A stretch of DNA of 20,579 nt from Scatosoma sp045645245 (GCA_045645245.1 JAZRIK010000098.1:1-20579), one strand, 5' to 3'; positions 7,462 through 15,360 are shown, numbered from the stretch's first letter. Notes: generated from the letters alone by a model not told the origin. A program made the numbers and translations.

Positions 7462-8487
7462 TTAACTTTCAATGGTGTCGCACAAGCGTTCAAGACCCCA
7501 TCTGCCAAATACGCAAATCGGGAACGTGAAGAGCGTCAATACCAAACCGAATGCGGACGGATAACCGTAGTCATTACTATTGCCCGCTGCAATTTGTTGT
7601 TGCATCCAGAACATTTCAAACCCGATGGTGGAAGTATCGTGCGCACCTTCGGTATAAAGGAATACGCCGCAGTCTGCCGTAAAGAAGCTTGCCAGCGAAA
7701 ATACCATCGTCGTAGTAATGGTAGGCCATACGCCGGGGATTGCAATGGTGATGAACTGTCTCCAAAAACCCGCGCCGTCCAAATCGCACGATTCAAACAA
7801 TTCGTCGCCGATACGCGAATACGCACCCGTCATAATCGGGCTGTTGGATACCATCGAGCCAAAGAATAAAATAACAATCAGCGTCGGGAATGCCGTCACT
7901 GGATCACCAAGTAAGCCATCTTGCATAAAATCCAGTGTGGGATCAACCCCCAAATTCTCCAATAACTGTATAACTGGTCCAGGCCCCACGGCACCAACCG
8001 TTTCTTTCATAATAAGCGACCAAATAATACTACCCATCAAGGTCGGGATAACTTCCGTCATACGATACAGCCAGTGTCCCCTGATTTTACAGGTTAATAC
8101 GTACACGGTAATTAAGCCGAGCGGATAACAAAAGAGCTTTGAGAAGAACCAGATAAACAGCGAACGCTTTAACGATTCCGCCATAACGAAGTTGCCGTAT
8201 GCCCCCGTTTCCCCTTTCATCAACGAAGCGAAAACCATCTTAAAGTTGTCAAAAGAGAATACTTCATTGTATGTAAATGCCATCGCAATCGACGAAAAGT
8301 TTACGTACAACCAAAACACCAAGAAATGCGCCACGGGAATTACACATAAAGCGTAAGCAAACGGGAAATCCAGTTTCTCAAACTTACTGTATAAATTAAA
8401 TTTTTTCTTTTGATAGATAGGTTGCGCGGCAACGTCGGCAGAGCCGACGTTTTCCGCAATCATATCCATTTCTTGATTTTCAACCAT
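7462..8487 (-). CDS. ABC sugar transporter permease, MalF/LplB-like (CUT1)
   Basis: The first membrane subunit of the importer, 341 residues. A hydrophilic 40-residue cytoplasmic head precedes about six transmembrane segments; the first is at about 42-70. The EAA-like loop reads ESCDLDGAGFWRQF (232-245) and then IAIPGVWPTI, as in MalF/LplB permeases. The ATG at 8487 lies about 12 bases after AGAAGG, a slightly long gap. An out-of-frame ATG at 8494 inside that gap would give only a four-codon peptide, so the true start may be inefficient. It lies 30 bases after the binding-protein gene and 11 before the second permease, all in one operon. Confidence 0.93.
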   Translation of the reverse strand: MVENQEMDMIAENVGSADVAAQPIYQKKKFNLYSKFEKLDFPFAYALCVIPVAHFLVFWLYVNFSSIAMAFTYNEVFSFDNFKMVFASLMKGETGAYGNFVMAESLKRSLFIWFFSKLFCYPLGLITVYVLTCKIRGHWLYRMTEVIPTLMGSIIWSLIMKETVGAVGPGPVIQLLENLGVDPTLDFMQDGLLGDPVTAFPTLIVILFFGSMVSNSPIMTGAYSRIGDELFESCDLDGAGFWRQFITIAIPGVWPTITTTMVFSLASFFTADCGVFLYTEGAHDTSTIGFEMFWMQQQIAAGNSNDYGYPSAFGLVLTLFTFPICVFGRWGLERLCDTIES

Positions 8488-8517
8488 AAATCATTTTACC
8501 TTCTATGATTTTTCTAA

Positions 8518-10320
8518 TTATTCAATGGTGATACCGCGATCCGTGTAAATTTGGGTATACCTCGCAATCGCCGCTTGCTTATTTGCTTCCCAAGTTGCAA
8601 TGTTTGCTTTCATATGGTCTGCTTCTTCTTTTTGAAGCGCCACAGCAAGTTCGCGATAAACTGCCGTGGTGTTCGTCGCGTGGCGACCGCCCTTGCCGTC
8701 ATAAATACTCTTTGCGTCGGCACGGCCTACGATAACGGACGTAATGTGACTGTTTTTCAAGAAGTTGCCGCTTTGACCAAGCACGTATCTATAACCGGTT
8801 GACTTATTCGCTGCAGGGCTTGCATATTTGTGCACTGCAATCTTGGAAGCGTCTTTAACAAATCTATAGTTGCTATACGTGTTTTCTTCTTGCATATACG
8901 CAGACGTTGCGTTTGCGCTTTCCGCCATTACTCTTGCCGCGTCGTCACTTGCCATAAAGCGAATGAACGTTTCGCAAATTTCTTTCTTAACGCCCGATAC
9001 GCCTTCCGTGATAAGCAAGGTACTGCCGCTCGTCATACGGTCGGAGTAAACACCGCGTGCACGGCGAATATCTTTTACGTCATCTTCCGTCACTTCGGTA
9101 GCAAAGCGATCGCTCATATCCGCTGCGATTGCCGCCGCGTCGTCCATCTTCGTCACGTCATCTACTTGGTCGATGGCATAACGGAGCATTTCTTCTCTCT
9201 TCGCTTCGTCCGAAACAGTATCCGCCCAAAGCTTATCCGCAATTGCAGAAATTACGGGATAGTTCATAAACGTAATCTTATCCAAGTCGTCTTTATAGCC
9301 GATTGCCATATCGTTGAGATACCAGCTACCGTTGCACATAAACACTGCGCCTTGCTTCGATTTCATAATTTGCGCTTGAGCTTGGTCGAGCGATTGCGAT
9401 GCCGTACCGCGTGCCGCTAAGTTACTATCGAACGCTTGCGCCAAAACGGTAAGTACTTCCAAAGCCATATCGCTTTCTACCGTTTTTGCAACGTCGCCTT
9501 GGAACCAGTCATAGCCCGTTTCAGTGGTGGTTTGCCAACTGATCCACTCGGAATATTGTTGAGCATCGTATTGTGCGAGCAGCGTCGTAGCCCAGTCGAT
9601 TGTGTACCAAACCTTGGTACCGGGGGTATAAGTGAAGGGCGCCAATTTGCTCTTTATCGTGTTATCATATACCTTTTCGCCTTCTTGATTGTAGCCGGTA
9701 TAAATGGTATCCCAAACTTCAAAAAGCTCATCCGTCGTTCTGGGAAGCTCGGTAATACCGTAGAAACCAAGCTTGTTAAGGTTTACAACCAAACCGCCCG
9801 TTTGTGCCATATAAGGAAGGGTGTAGCATTTGCCGTAAATATCGTAGGAACCTTCGTCAATACCTTTTACAACCTTTTCTCTTAACGTTTTATCTTCTTC
9901 TTGACCGTCAAAGCCGATTGCTTTTTTATCCCAAAGATGCCCAATTTCTTCAGCAAGGACACCGAAGGTCTCATATTCTGCATGTTCTTGACCAAGAGAC
10001 GCCGACGTTAAATCGCCGGTGATGTACATATCGATTGCCGTATTTTCATAGCCCTGATACAATTCGTTGGTCACAACGCTACCGCGGATATCCGCCGTGG
10101 GCTTCAACACGTTTACTTTCCAGTTCTCTGTTGCATACGCCGTTTCAAACTTTTCTACCAATTCGTTGATCCAGTTTTCACCCCAGCTTGCTTTTAATGC
10201 TCTAACGTTGATCGTCAAAGGGTCACTCGACGTCCCATCGTCCACTTGACAGCCCGCAAACGCAGAAACCGACATCAGTCCAGCGCACGCTAAAGCCATT
10301 GCTCTTTGCCACTTCTTCAT
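8518..10320 (-). CDS. Extracellular sugar-binding lipoprotein of an ABC importer
   Basis: The solute receptor of the importer, anchored outside the membrane. Residues 1-24 are a lipoprotein signal: basic start (Lys2, Lys3, Arg6), hydrophobic core, lipobox FAGC with Cys24 as the lipidated residue. The mature part shows the fold of solute-binding family 1, for example YTLPYMAQTGGLVVN (166-180) and the later DDAARVMAESA. At 600 residues it is clearly longer than the roughly 400-450 usual for sugar receptors. It is nearer the long receptors for oligosaccharides or polysaccharide fragments, which suggests a large ligand (inference). ATG 10320 has GGAGGA eight bases upstream. It is the first gene of the operon behind the promoter at 10406-10434, and the receptor normally is the most abundant product. 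Confidence 0.93.
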   Translation of the reverse strand: MKKWQRAMALACAGLMSVSAFAGCQVDDGTSSDPLTINVRALKASWGENWINELVEKFETAYATENWKVNVLKPTADIRGSVVTNELYQGYENTAIDMYITGDLTSASLGQEHAEYETFGVLAEEIGHLWDKKAIGFDGQEEDKTLREKVVKGIDEGSYDIYGKCYTLPYMAQTGGLVVNLNKLGFYGITELPRTTDELFEVWDTIYTGYNQEGEKVYDNTIKSKLAPFTYTPGTKVWYTIDWATTLLAQYDAQQYSEWISWQTTTETGYDWFQGDVAKTVESDMALEVLTVLAQAFDSNLAARGTASQSLDQAQAQIMKSKQGAVFMCNGSWYLNDMAIGYKDDLDKITFMNYPVISAIADKLWADTVSDEAKREEMLRYAIDQVDDVTKMDDAAAIAADMSDRFATEVTEDDVKDIRRARGVYSDRMTSGSTLLITEGVSGVKKEICETFIRFMASDDAARVMAESANATSAYMQEENTYSNYRFVKDASKIAVHKYASPAANKSTGYRYVLGQSGNFLKNSHITSVIVGRADAKSIYDGKGGRHATNTTAVYRELAVALQKEEADHMKANIATWEANKQAAIARYTQIYTDRGITIE

Positions 10321-10389
10321 TTTCTGTCCTCCGTTATGATGAATTTATTTTTATCGCATCGCGTCTTTCGGCATATTACGCAATGCGAC

Positions 10390-10418
10390 ATTATGACATA
10401 TAATAATTTTATCATAAT
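10390..10418. promoter_or_regulatory. Inverted repeat over the -10 box of the importer promoter
   Basis: ATTATGA (10390-10396) and TCATAAT (10412-10418) form a perfect 7-base inverted repeat with a 15-base centre. It covers the -10 box and the predicted transcription start. A repressor bound here would block the operon, so it is a candidate operator for a sugar-responsive regulator. It does not match an operator consensus I recognise, and no regulator gene is in the window. Confidence 0.4.
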
Positions 10419-10434
10419 CGTTTTTAATTGTCAA
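10406..10434 (-). promoter_or_regulatory. Promoter of the sugar-utilisation operon
   Basis: On the minus strand a perfect TTGACA (10434-10429), a 17-base spacer and TAAAAT (10411-10406) form a strong promoter. The transcript would begin near 10400, giving a leader of about 80 bases before the binding-protein start at 10320. It should drive all six genes down to 1925, with internal attenuation at 6508-6544 and 4799-4866. Confidence 0.85.
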
Positions 10435-10512
10435 TACCTATTTAAATTTATTCTCTACTTTTTCGCCCTTTTTTAGGTGAAAGTTTTGTGAAAACCGTGA
10501 CAGATGTATAAA

Positions 10513-10550
10513 ATGTTAACTTTGAATGTTTGTTTCGAACATTTTAACAT
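10513..10550 (-). terminator. A/T-rich hairpin, back-up terminator
   Basis: ATGTTAA (10513-10519) pairs with TTAACAT (10544-10550), and inside it AATGTT (10525-10530) pairs with AACATT (10538-10543), leaving a five-base bulge on one side. On the minus strand TTTTA follows. It comes directly after the terminator at 10551-10583 and could stop readthrough from the capsule cluster into the importer promoter. Confidence 0.45.
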
Positions 10551-10583
10551 AAAAAAAGGTTGTTAATGTACAAAATTAACAAC
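10551..10583 (-). terminator. Terminator of the capsule cluster (leftward)
   Basis: On the minus strand a perfect 9-base-pair stem, GTTGTTAAT (10583-10575) with ATTAACAAC (10567-10559), 7-base loop, is followed by C and a run of seven T. The stem is A/T-rich, but the T-run is in the right place for rho-independent termination of leftward transcripts. Confidence 0.65.
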
Positions 10584-10677
10584 AAAACAAACAACCCTAT
10601 TTTCGCGCTTGAAAGATAGTGATATATAAATAAGGTACGCGCACGCGCGCATATAATTAGTATTGAAATGCAAGCAA

Positions 10678-10720
10678 ACAACCGCGCAGGGCGTTTTTCC
10701 TACTCACCTTACGCGGTTGT
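10678..10720 (-). terminator. G/C-rich hairpin just after the last capsule gene
   Basis: ACAACCGCG (10678-10686) and CGCGGTTGT (10712-10720) form a perfect 9-base-pair stem. In minus-strand RNA the loop holds a second stem, GGUG (10708-10705) with CGCC (10693-10690), using one G-U pair that is not available on the plus strand. It starts 32 bases after the stop at 10753. Only TTTG follows, so it is a weak terminator or a 3'-end stabiliser working with the one at 10551-10583. Confidence 0.55.
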
Positions 10721-10752
10721 ATCGTTTGTATCTTTAATCAATGGGCAAATAC

Positions 10753-11910
10753 TTACGACAGCCCGAGCTTGGAACGAATTTCGTTCATTTCTTCAATTTG
10801 CGCGTCCGAAACGTCGTTTGCGCATTGAATTTCGCTGATGATTCGTTTGGTTTTACCGCCAAACACCGCTTTCCCCGCGCGTACCAGCCAGTAAAAGGGT
10901 AATAAGAACGGAAGTTTTTTCAAAATGGGATACGTCGCCGCCATTACCTTATACGGCATAAAAAACCGCTTGAATACGTAAGCAACCGAGCTTTTCGATT
11001 TGGTTTTGCTTACCGTCGCGTGATTTGCTTGATTCCCGTAAACCCCGCCGCTGTAAATGTATTTGAGCACCAAATCGGCAAACTCCCCTTGCGCGTTTTG
11101 CGTGAAGCACTGGTTGGCAATTTTACTCATCTGCGCGGCAAAGGTATAAATGCCCGCCTTCTTCAAAAGCGTTTCCGCACAGGAATAGTGCGCCCCCATC
11201 TTTTGCTCCATTACCCAAATATCAAGCAGCGCGCGAATGCCGCAACCGCCCGCAAGGAAATGATACGCCATGTGCGCGTACATATGAAAAACGAAAAATT
11301 TTTTTTGAAAATCGAATCGGCTGCCCGTTGACGGCGTTGCGTACGCCCAAGCGTCTTTGAGCACCGAGTCTAAATTATCCATATTTTCTAAAATGTTAAA
11401 GTGCAGCTCCAAGTGGATTTTATTCGGCGAATACAACGACACGTCGTGATAATCACGCTTGCCCACCGCGTATCCCTTTTCTTGCAAGCACTTGATTGCG
11501 TCTTTTAATTGCTTTTCTTGGATAAGAATGTCAATATCGCAGCTTGTACGCATACTCTCATAGGGATAGTATGCGCGAATGACTGCGCCTTTGAGCGGCA
11601 CGTACGCAATCTGCGCCTGTTCAAACGCTTGGCAAATTTCTTCCAGCGCCGCTTTCATTTGCTCGTGGCGATACACGGACAGCAATTCTTCGCGTTGCAG
11701 CTTTTGCGCAAGCTCATTATCCGCTTGTATTTGATTTTGATAAACAAAATGCGAAACTACGTGCGCCAAATCGTGCTTTTTCGCCAAACGGTAAACAGCC
11801 GCTATCGTTTGAGCCGTCATTTTTTCTTTCAGCGCCGCGTCCGCCGCCCGTTCGTTGACGGTGGCGTGCAAAATTTCTATCAATACGCGTTGGATTGCCT
11901 TTTCATCCAT
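10753..11910 (-). CDS. Uncharacterised nucleotidyltransferase-fold protein (NTP_transf_5-like)
   Basis: A 385-residue protein of the DNA polymerase beta-like nucleotidyltransferase superfamily, resembling the uncharacterised NTP_transf_5 group. Signature elements are PLKGAVIRAYYP (105-116), CDIDILI with Asp125 and Asp127 as metal ligands, and a third acidic residue Glu168 in HLELHF. The part after about residue 190 is helical and unassigned. It has a hydrophobic patch near 335-352 that might touch the membrane. I chose ATG 11910, with AAGGAAGGG about ten bases upstream overlapping the previous stop codon. A TTG at 11940 would extend into the preceding gene. It is the last gene of the capsule cluster, 17 bases after capG. 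Members of this group are often seen in surface-polysaccharide loci, so transfer of a nucleotidyl or phospho group to a glycan precursor is possible; this is inference. Confidence 0.8.
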   Translation of the reverse strand: MDEKAIQRVLIEILHATVNERAADAALKEKMTAQTIAAVYRLAKKHDLAHVVSHFVYQNQIQADNELAQKLQREELLSVYRHEQMKAALEEICQAFEQAQIAYVPLKGAVIRAYYPYESMRTSCDIDILIQEKQLKDAIKCLQEKGYAVGKRDYHDVSLYSPNKIHLELHFNILENMDNLDSVLKDAWAYATPSTGSRFDFQKKFFVFHMYAHMAYHFLAGGCGIRALLDIWVMEQKMGAHYSCAETLLKKAGIYTFAAQMSKIANQCFTQNAQGEFADLVLKYIYSGGVYGNQANHATVSKTKSKSSVAYVFKRFFMPYKVMAATYPILKKLPFLLPFYWLVRAGKAVFGGKTKRIISEIQCANDVSDAQIEEMNEIRSKLGLS

Positions 11911-11927
11911 CTTGCTACTACCCTTCC

Positions 11928-13115
11928 TTACTTTCTCCAAACCATTTTATTCACTACACCCGTGTAAGATTGAATAATTTTCACGACCTTGGTCGAAACG
12001 TTTTCTTCTACGTAATCGGGTACAGGAATACCGTGTGCGCCGTCTTGCGTGAGTTCGACCGCCGTTTCCACCGCTTGCAACAAGCTCTTTTCATCAATTC
12101 CCGCCAAAATAAAGCACGCTTTATCGAGTGCTTCGGGGCGTTCGGTACTCGTACGAATACATACGGCAGGGAACGGCTTGCCAACGCTCGTAAAGAACGA
12201 ACTCTCTTCGGGCAAAGTACCGCTGTCCGACACCACCGCAAACGCGTTCATTTGCAGGTTGTTATAATCGTGGAAACCGAGCGGCTCGTTGCGAATAACC
12301 CGCTTATCCAGCACAAATCCGCTCTTTTCCAAGCGGTTTCTGCTTCTGGGGTGGCAGGAATAGAGTATCGGCATATCGTACTTTTCCGCGAGCTTATTAA
12401 CTGCCGTAAACAAGCTGATAAAATTCTTTTCCGTGTCGATATTTTCTTCTCTGTGCGCGGAAAGCAGAATGTACTTTTTCGGCTGTAAGCCCAAACGGGT
12501 TAAAACGTCGCTCTCTTCAATTTTTTCCAAGTTTTGATGCAATACCTCCGCCATCGGCGATCCCGTCACGTACGTACGCTCTTTGGGAAGTCCGCATTCG
12601 TGTAAGTATTTGCGCGCGTGCTCGCTGTACGCCAAATTCACGTCGGAAATAATATCCACGATACGGCGGTTGGTTTCTTCGGGCAAGCACTCGTCCTTGC
12701 AGCGATTCCCCGCTTCCATATGGAAAATGGGAATATGCAACCGCTTTGCCGCAATCGCGGATAAACAGGAGTTGGTATCCCCCAAAATCAACAGCGCGTC
12801 CGGTTGAATTTGGTTCATAAGCTTGTACGAGCAGTTGATAATATTGCCCACGGTCGCGCCCAAATCGTCGCCCACCGCGTCCATATACACTTCGGGGTCG
12901 GCAAGCTGTAAGTCCTTGAAAAACACGCCGTTCAAGTTATAATCGTAGTTTTGCCCCGTATGCGCAAGCACTACGTCGAAATATTGACGGCACTTGTTGA
13001 TGACCGCCGCCAAACGAATAATTTCCGGCCGCGTGCCTACGATGATGAGCAGCTTCAACTTTCCGTTGTTTTGAAATTTTACGTCGCTATAATCTAATTT
13101 GATATTCGTTTCCAT
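11928..13115 (-). CDS. capG: UDP-N-acetyl-L-fucosamine synthase, 2-epimerase (CapG/WbjD/FnlC type)
   Basis: Carries out the last step to UDP-L-FucNAc, inverting C2 of UDP-N-acetyl-6-deoxy-L-talosamine in the cytoplasm. The 395-residue protein has the UDP-GlcNAc 2-epimerase fold: GTRPEII (27-33), LGDTNS (111-116, Asp113), MEAGNRC (133-139, Glu134), LPEETNRR (144-151) and SAHREEN (219-225, His221). These match the catalytic positions known in 2-epimerases. EAGNRCKDEC is typical of the FucNAc branch rather than of ManNAc-forming enzymes. Its ATG at 13115 shares one base with the stop codon of the preceding gene, so the two are translationally coupled. The order capE-capF-capG makes the pathway call firm. 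Confidence 0.92.
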   Translation of the reverse strand: METNIKLDYSDVKFQNNGKLKLLIIVGTRPEIIRLAAVINKCRQYFDVVLAHTGQNYDYNLNGVFFKDLQLADPEVYMDAVGDDLGATVGNIINCSYKLMNQIQPDALLILGDTNSCLSAIAAKRLHIPIFHMEAGNRCKDECLPEETNRRIVDIISDVNLAYSEHARKYLHECGLPKERTYVTGSPMAEVLHQNLEKIEESDVLTRLGLQPKKYILLSAHREENIDTEKNFISLFTAVNKLAEKYDMPILYSCHPRSRNRLEKSGFVLDKRVIRNEPLGFHDYNNLQMNAFAVVSDSGTLPEESSFFTSVGKPFPAVCIRTSTERPEALDKACFILAGIDEKSLLQAVETAVELTQDGAHGIPVPDYVEENVSTKVVKIIQSYTGVVNKMVWRK

Positions 13116-14317
13116 TATTCTACCACCTCAAAAAACGTATCCGGTTTATTTGGATCAAATTGCTCGTTCGCCCACATCACCGTCACCAAATTTTCCGTAT
13201 CCGAAAGATTGATAATGTTATGCGTATAACCCGGCAACATATGCACCGCTTGAATTTTTTCCCCGCTCACTTCAAAGTTCAACACTTCGTCCGTGCCGAT
13301 TTTGCGCTGCTGAATCAATCCTTTCCCCGCAACCACGATGAAAAATTCCCATTTGGTATTGTGCCAGTGCTGACCTTTTGTGATATTCGGCTTAGAAATA
13401 TTCACGCTGAATTGCCCACACTTTTCCGTTTTCAAAAGCTCGGTAAAGCTACCGCGCGCGTCTTGATTCATCTTCAAATCGAACGCAACCTTTTCCTTGG
13501 GCAAATAACTTAAATACGTCGAATAGAGTTTCTTCGCAAAGCTGTTTGACGGAATTTCAGGCATCGTAAGCGTTTCGCTTTGACTGCGGAAGGTATAAAG
13601 CAAATCAACAATTTCGCCCAGCGTGACCTTATGCGTAATCGGCGCGAAATAATACCTGCCCGTGTCGCTTGCGACAGGCGTTAACCCATCGTAATCGCAA
13701 CGATGCCCCTTGCCTTCCAGCAAATCCAGCATTTCCGCAACCAAATCGTCAATGTACAAAAGCTCCAGCTCAATCGCCCTATCGTTCACCGTAATCGGCA
13801 AATCGCACGCAACGTTATTGCAAAAGGTCGCAACCGCGCTGTTATAATTCGGACGGCACCACTTCCCAAACAGGTTGGGGAAACGGTAAACGCATACCTG
13901 CCCCCCGCCTTGCCGTTCGTATTCAAAAAAGAGTTCTTCCCCCGCCTTTTTGCTTTTGCCGTACTCCCCTTCTGCATACCGCCCGATGAGCGTTGCCTGA
14001 ATAGACGATGACAGCATAACGGGGCAGGTGTTTTGATACTTTTTCAAAGTATCCAGCAAAGCCGACGCAAAGCCGAAATTGCCCTGCATAAACTCTTCCT
14101 GCGTTTGCGGACGGTTCACGCCCGCAAGGTTGAACACAAAATCCGCATTTTGACAAGCATTTTCCAGCTCTTCTTTCGTGCTGTCGATGTCGTATTCGTA
14201 AATTTCTTCAATTCGTAAAGCAGGGCGCGTTCTATCCTTGCCGTCTTTTAAGTTTTTCAAAGCCGCGCAAAGGTTTTTGCCTACAAACCCTTTCGCGCCC
14301 GTCACAAGTATCTTCAT
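13115..14317 (-). CDS. capF: CapF-type bifunctional epimerase/reductase for UDP-L-FucNAc
   Basis: Converts the CapE product to UDP-N-acetyl-6-deoxy-L-talosamine by 3-epimerisation and NADPH-dependent 4-reduction. Domain 1 (about 1-250) is a short-chain dehydrogenase: VTGAKGFVG (5-13), SSS (103-105) and the YGKSK motif with Tyr119 and Lys123. Domain 2 (about 275-400) is a cupin with the metal ligands His317, His319 and Glu324 in QHWHNTKWE and His366 in PGYTHN. This arrangement matches Staphylococcus CapF, where the cupin is the epimerase and the N-terminal domain the reductase. ATG 14317 has AAGGA nearby and lies 3 bases after the capE stop. Full length, no anomaly. Confidence 0.94.
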   Translation of the reverse strand: MKILVTGAKGFVGKNLCAALKNLKDGKDRTRPALRIEEIYEYDIDSTKEELENACQNADFVFNLAGVNRPQTQEEFMQGNFGFASALLDTLKKYQNTCPVMLSSSIQATLIGRYAEGEYGKSKKAGEELFFEYERQGGGQVCVYRFPNLFGKWCRPNYNSAVATFCNNVACDLPITVNDRAIELELLYIDDLVAEMLDLLEGKGHRCDYDGLTPVASDTGRYYFAPITHKVTLGEIVDLLYTFRSQSETLTMPEIPSNSFAKKLYSTYLSYLPKEKVAFDLKMNQDARGSFTELLKTEKCGQFSVNISKPNITKGQHWHNTKWEFFIVVAGKGLIQQRKIGTDEVLNFEVSGEKIQAVHMLPGYTHNIINLSDTENLVTVMWANEQFDPNKPDTFFEVVE

Positions 14318-14320
14318 AGC

Positions 14321-15358
14321 TTATCCTTGTTTATTCATCTCGTCTTGAATGTATTGCAAGCTTGCAATTTTCGCCTTCGTTTCTTCCAAATTCAAACGAC
14401 GAGTGTTGTTGGAATTGAACTCGGTCAAGGTGCTGCGATTTACGTCGCCCTTGTTGAAATATTTATCATAATTTAAGCCGCGCTTGTCGCAAGGCACTCT
14501 GTAAAAGTTGCCCATATCCACTGCGTGCGCACATTCTTCGTTGGTAAGCAGCGTTTCGTACATTTTTTCGCCGTGACGGATACCGATTACTTTAATATTC
14601 TCTTTCTTACCGCCGAAAAGCTCGCAAACCGCTTCCGCTTGCGTTTGAATGGTACAAGCAGGCGCTTTTTGTACGAGAATATCCCCCGCTTCGCCGTGCT
14701 CGAATGCAAACAGTACAAGATCCACCGCTTCGTCCAGCGACATAATAAATCGGGTCATCGTGGGATCCGTCAGCGTAATGGGGTTGCCGTTTCTAATTTG
14801 GTCAATCCAAAGGGGAATAACCGAGCCGCGGCTGCACATTACGTTGCCGTAGCGGGTACAGCAAATTTTCGTCGTTTTGCTCGTGCGCGCCTTTGCCACG
14901 ATTACTTTTTCCATCATCGCCTTGCTTGTTCCCATCGCGTTTACGGGATACGCCGCTTTGTCCGTGGAAAGACAGACCACGTTTTTAACGCCCGCTTCGA
15001 TTGCCGCCGTTAAAACGTTTTCCGTACCCAGTACGTTGGTTTTTACCGCTTCGATGGGGAAAAACTCACACGAAGGCACTTGTTTGAGCGCCGCCGCGTG
15101 GAAAATGTAGTCAACGCCGTGCATTGCGTTTTTCACGGACGCGATATCGCGCACGTCGCCGATGTAAAAGCTAATTTTTTCGGCAACTTCGGGCATTTTC
15201 ACCTGAAATTCGTGACGCATATCGTCTTGTTTTTTCTCGTCGCGCGAAAGAATACGAATTTCGCCGATATCCGTGCGTAAAAACCGATTGAGCACGGCAT
15301 TACCAAAGCTGCCCGTTCCCCCTGTAATTAATAAAGTTTTGTTTGTAAAAAGTCCCAT
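14321..15358 (-). CDS. capE: UDP-GlcNAc 4,6-dehydratase/5-epimerase (CapE type)
   Basis: First step from UDP-GlcNAc toward UDP-L-FucNAc: NADP-dependent 4,6-dehydration with inversion at C5. The 345-residue short-chain dehydrogenase shows the nucleotide-binding ITGGTGSFG (11-19), DVRD (68-71), AAALKQVP (88-95) and STDKAAYP (131-138, with Asp133 and Lys134). Next comes NAMGTSKAMMEK, where Met142 replaces the usual SDR tyrosine before Lys146, as expected in CapE-like enzymes. ATG 15358 follows the tagD stop by 2 bases, with the ribosome binding site AGAGG inside the end of tagD. This gene is the right-hand limit of the G/C-richer part of the cluster. Confidence 0.92.
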   Translation of the reverse strand: MGLFTNKTLLITGGTGSFGNAVLNRFLRTDIGEIRILSRDEKKQDDMRHEFQVKMPEVAEKISFYIGDVRDIASVKNAMHGVDYIFHAAALKQVPSCEFFPIEAVKTNVLGTENVLTAAIEAGVKNVVCLSTDKAAYPVNAMGTSKAMMEKVIVAKARTSKTTKICCTRYGNVMCSRGSVIPLWIDQIRNGNPITLTDPTMTRFIMSLDEAVDLVLFAFEHGEAGDILVQKAPACTIQTQAEAVCELFGGKKENIKVIGIRHGEKMYETLLTNEECAHAVDMGNFYRVPCDKRGLNYDKYFNKGDVNRSTLTEFNSNNTRRLNLEETKAKIASLQYIQDEMNKQG

Positions 15359-15360
15359 CT

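Larger units (their letters stand above)
10435..10752. other. Gene-free boundary between the two operons
   Basis: No credible coding frame is present; the longest start-to-stop stretch I checked encodes 20 residues without a ribosome binding site. From left to right it holds two A/T-rich hairpins (10513-10550 and 10559-10583), both suited to ending leftward transcripts. Next is an alternating purine-pyrimidine tract (10635-10655), then a G/C-rich hairpin (10678-10720) just past the last capsule gene. A weak plus-strand -10-like TATAAA at 10507-10512 and TATAAT at 10652-10657 have no good -35 partner. Confidence 0.6.

Noticed and set aside
10504..10566. Plus-strand 20-codon frame in the gene-free boundary
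   Set aside because: No ribosome binding site, no good promoter, and it lies within two hairpins that look like leftward terminators.
10435..10752. Tandem hairpins as a CRISPR array or riboswitch
   Set aside because: The repeats are not identical units with spacers, and no conserved riboswitch core was recognised. They read as terminators.
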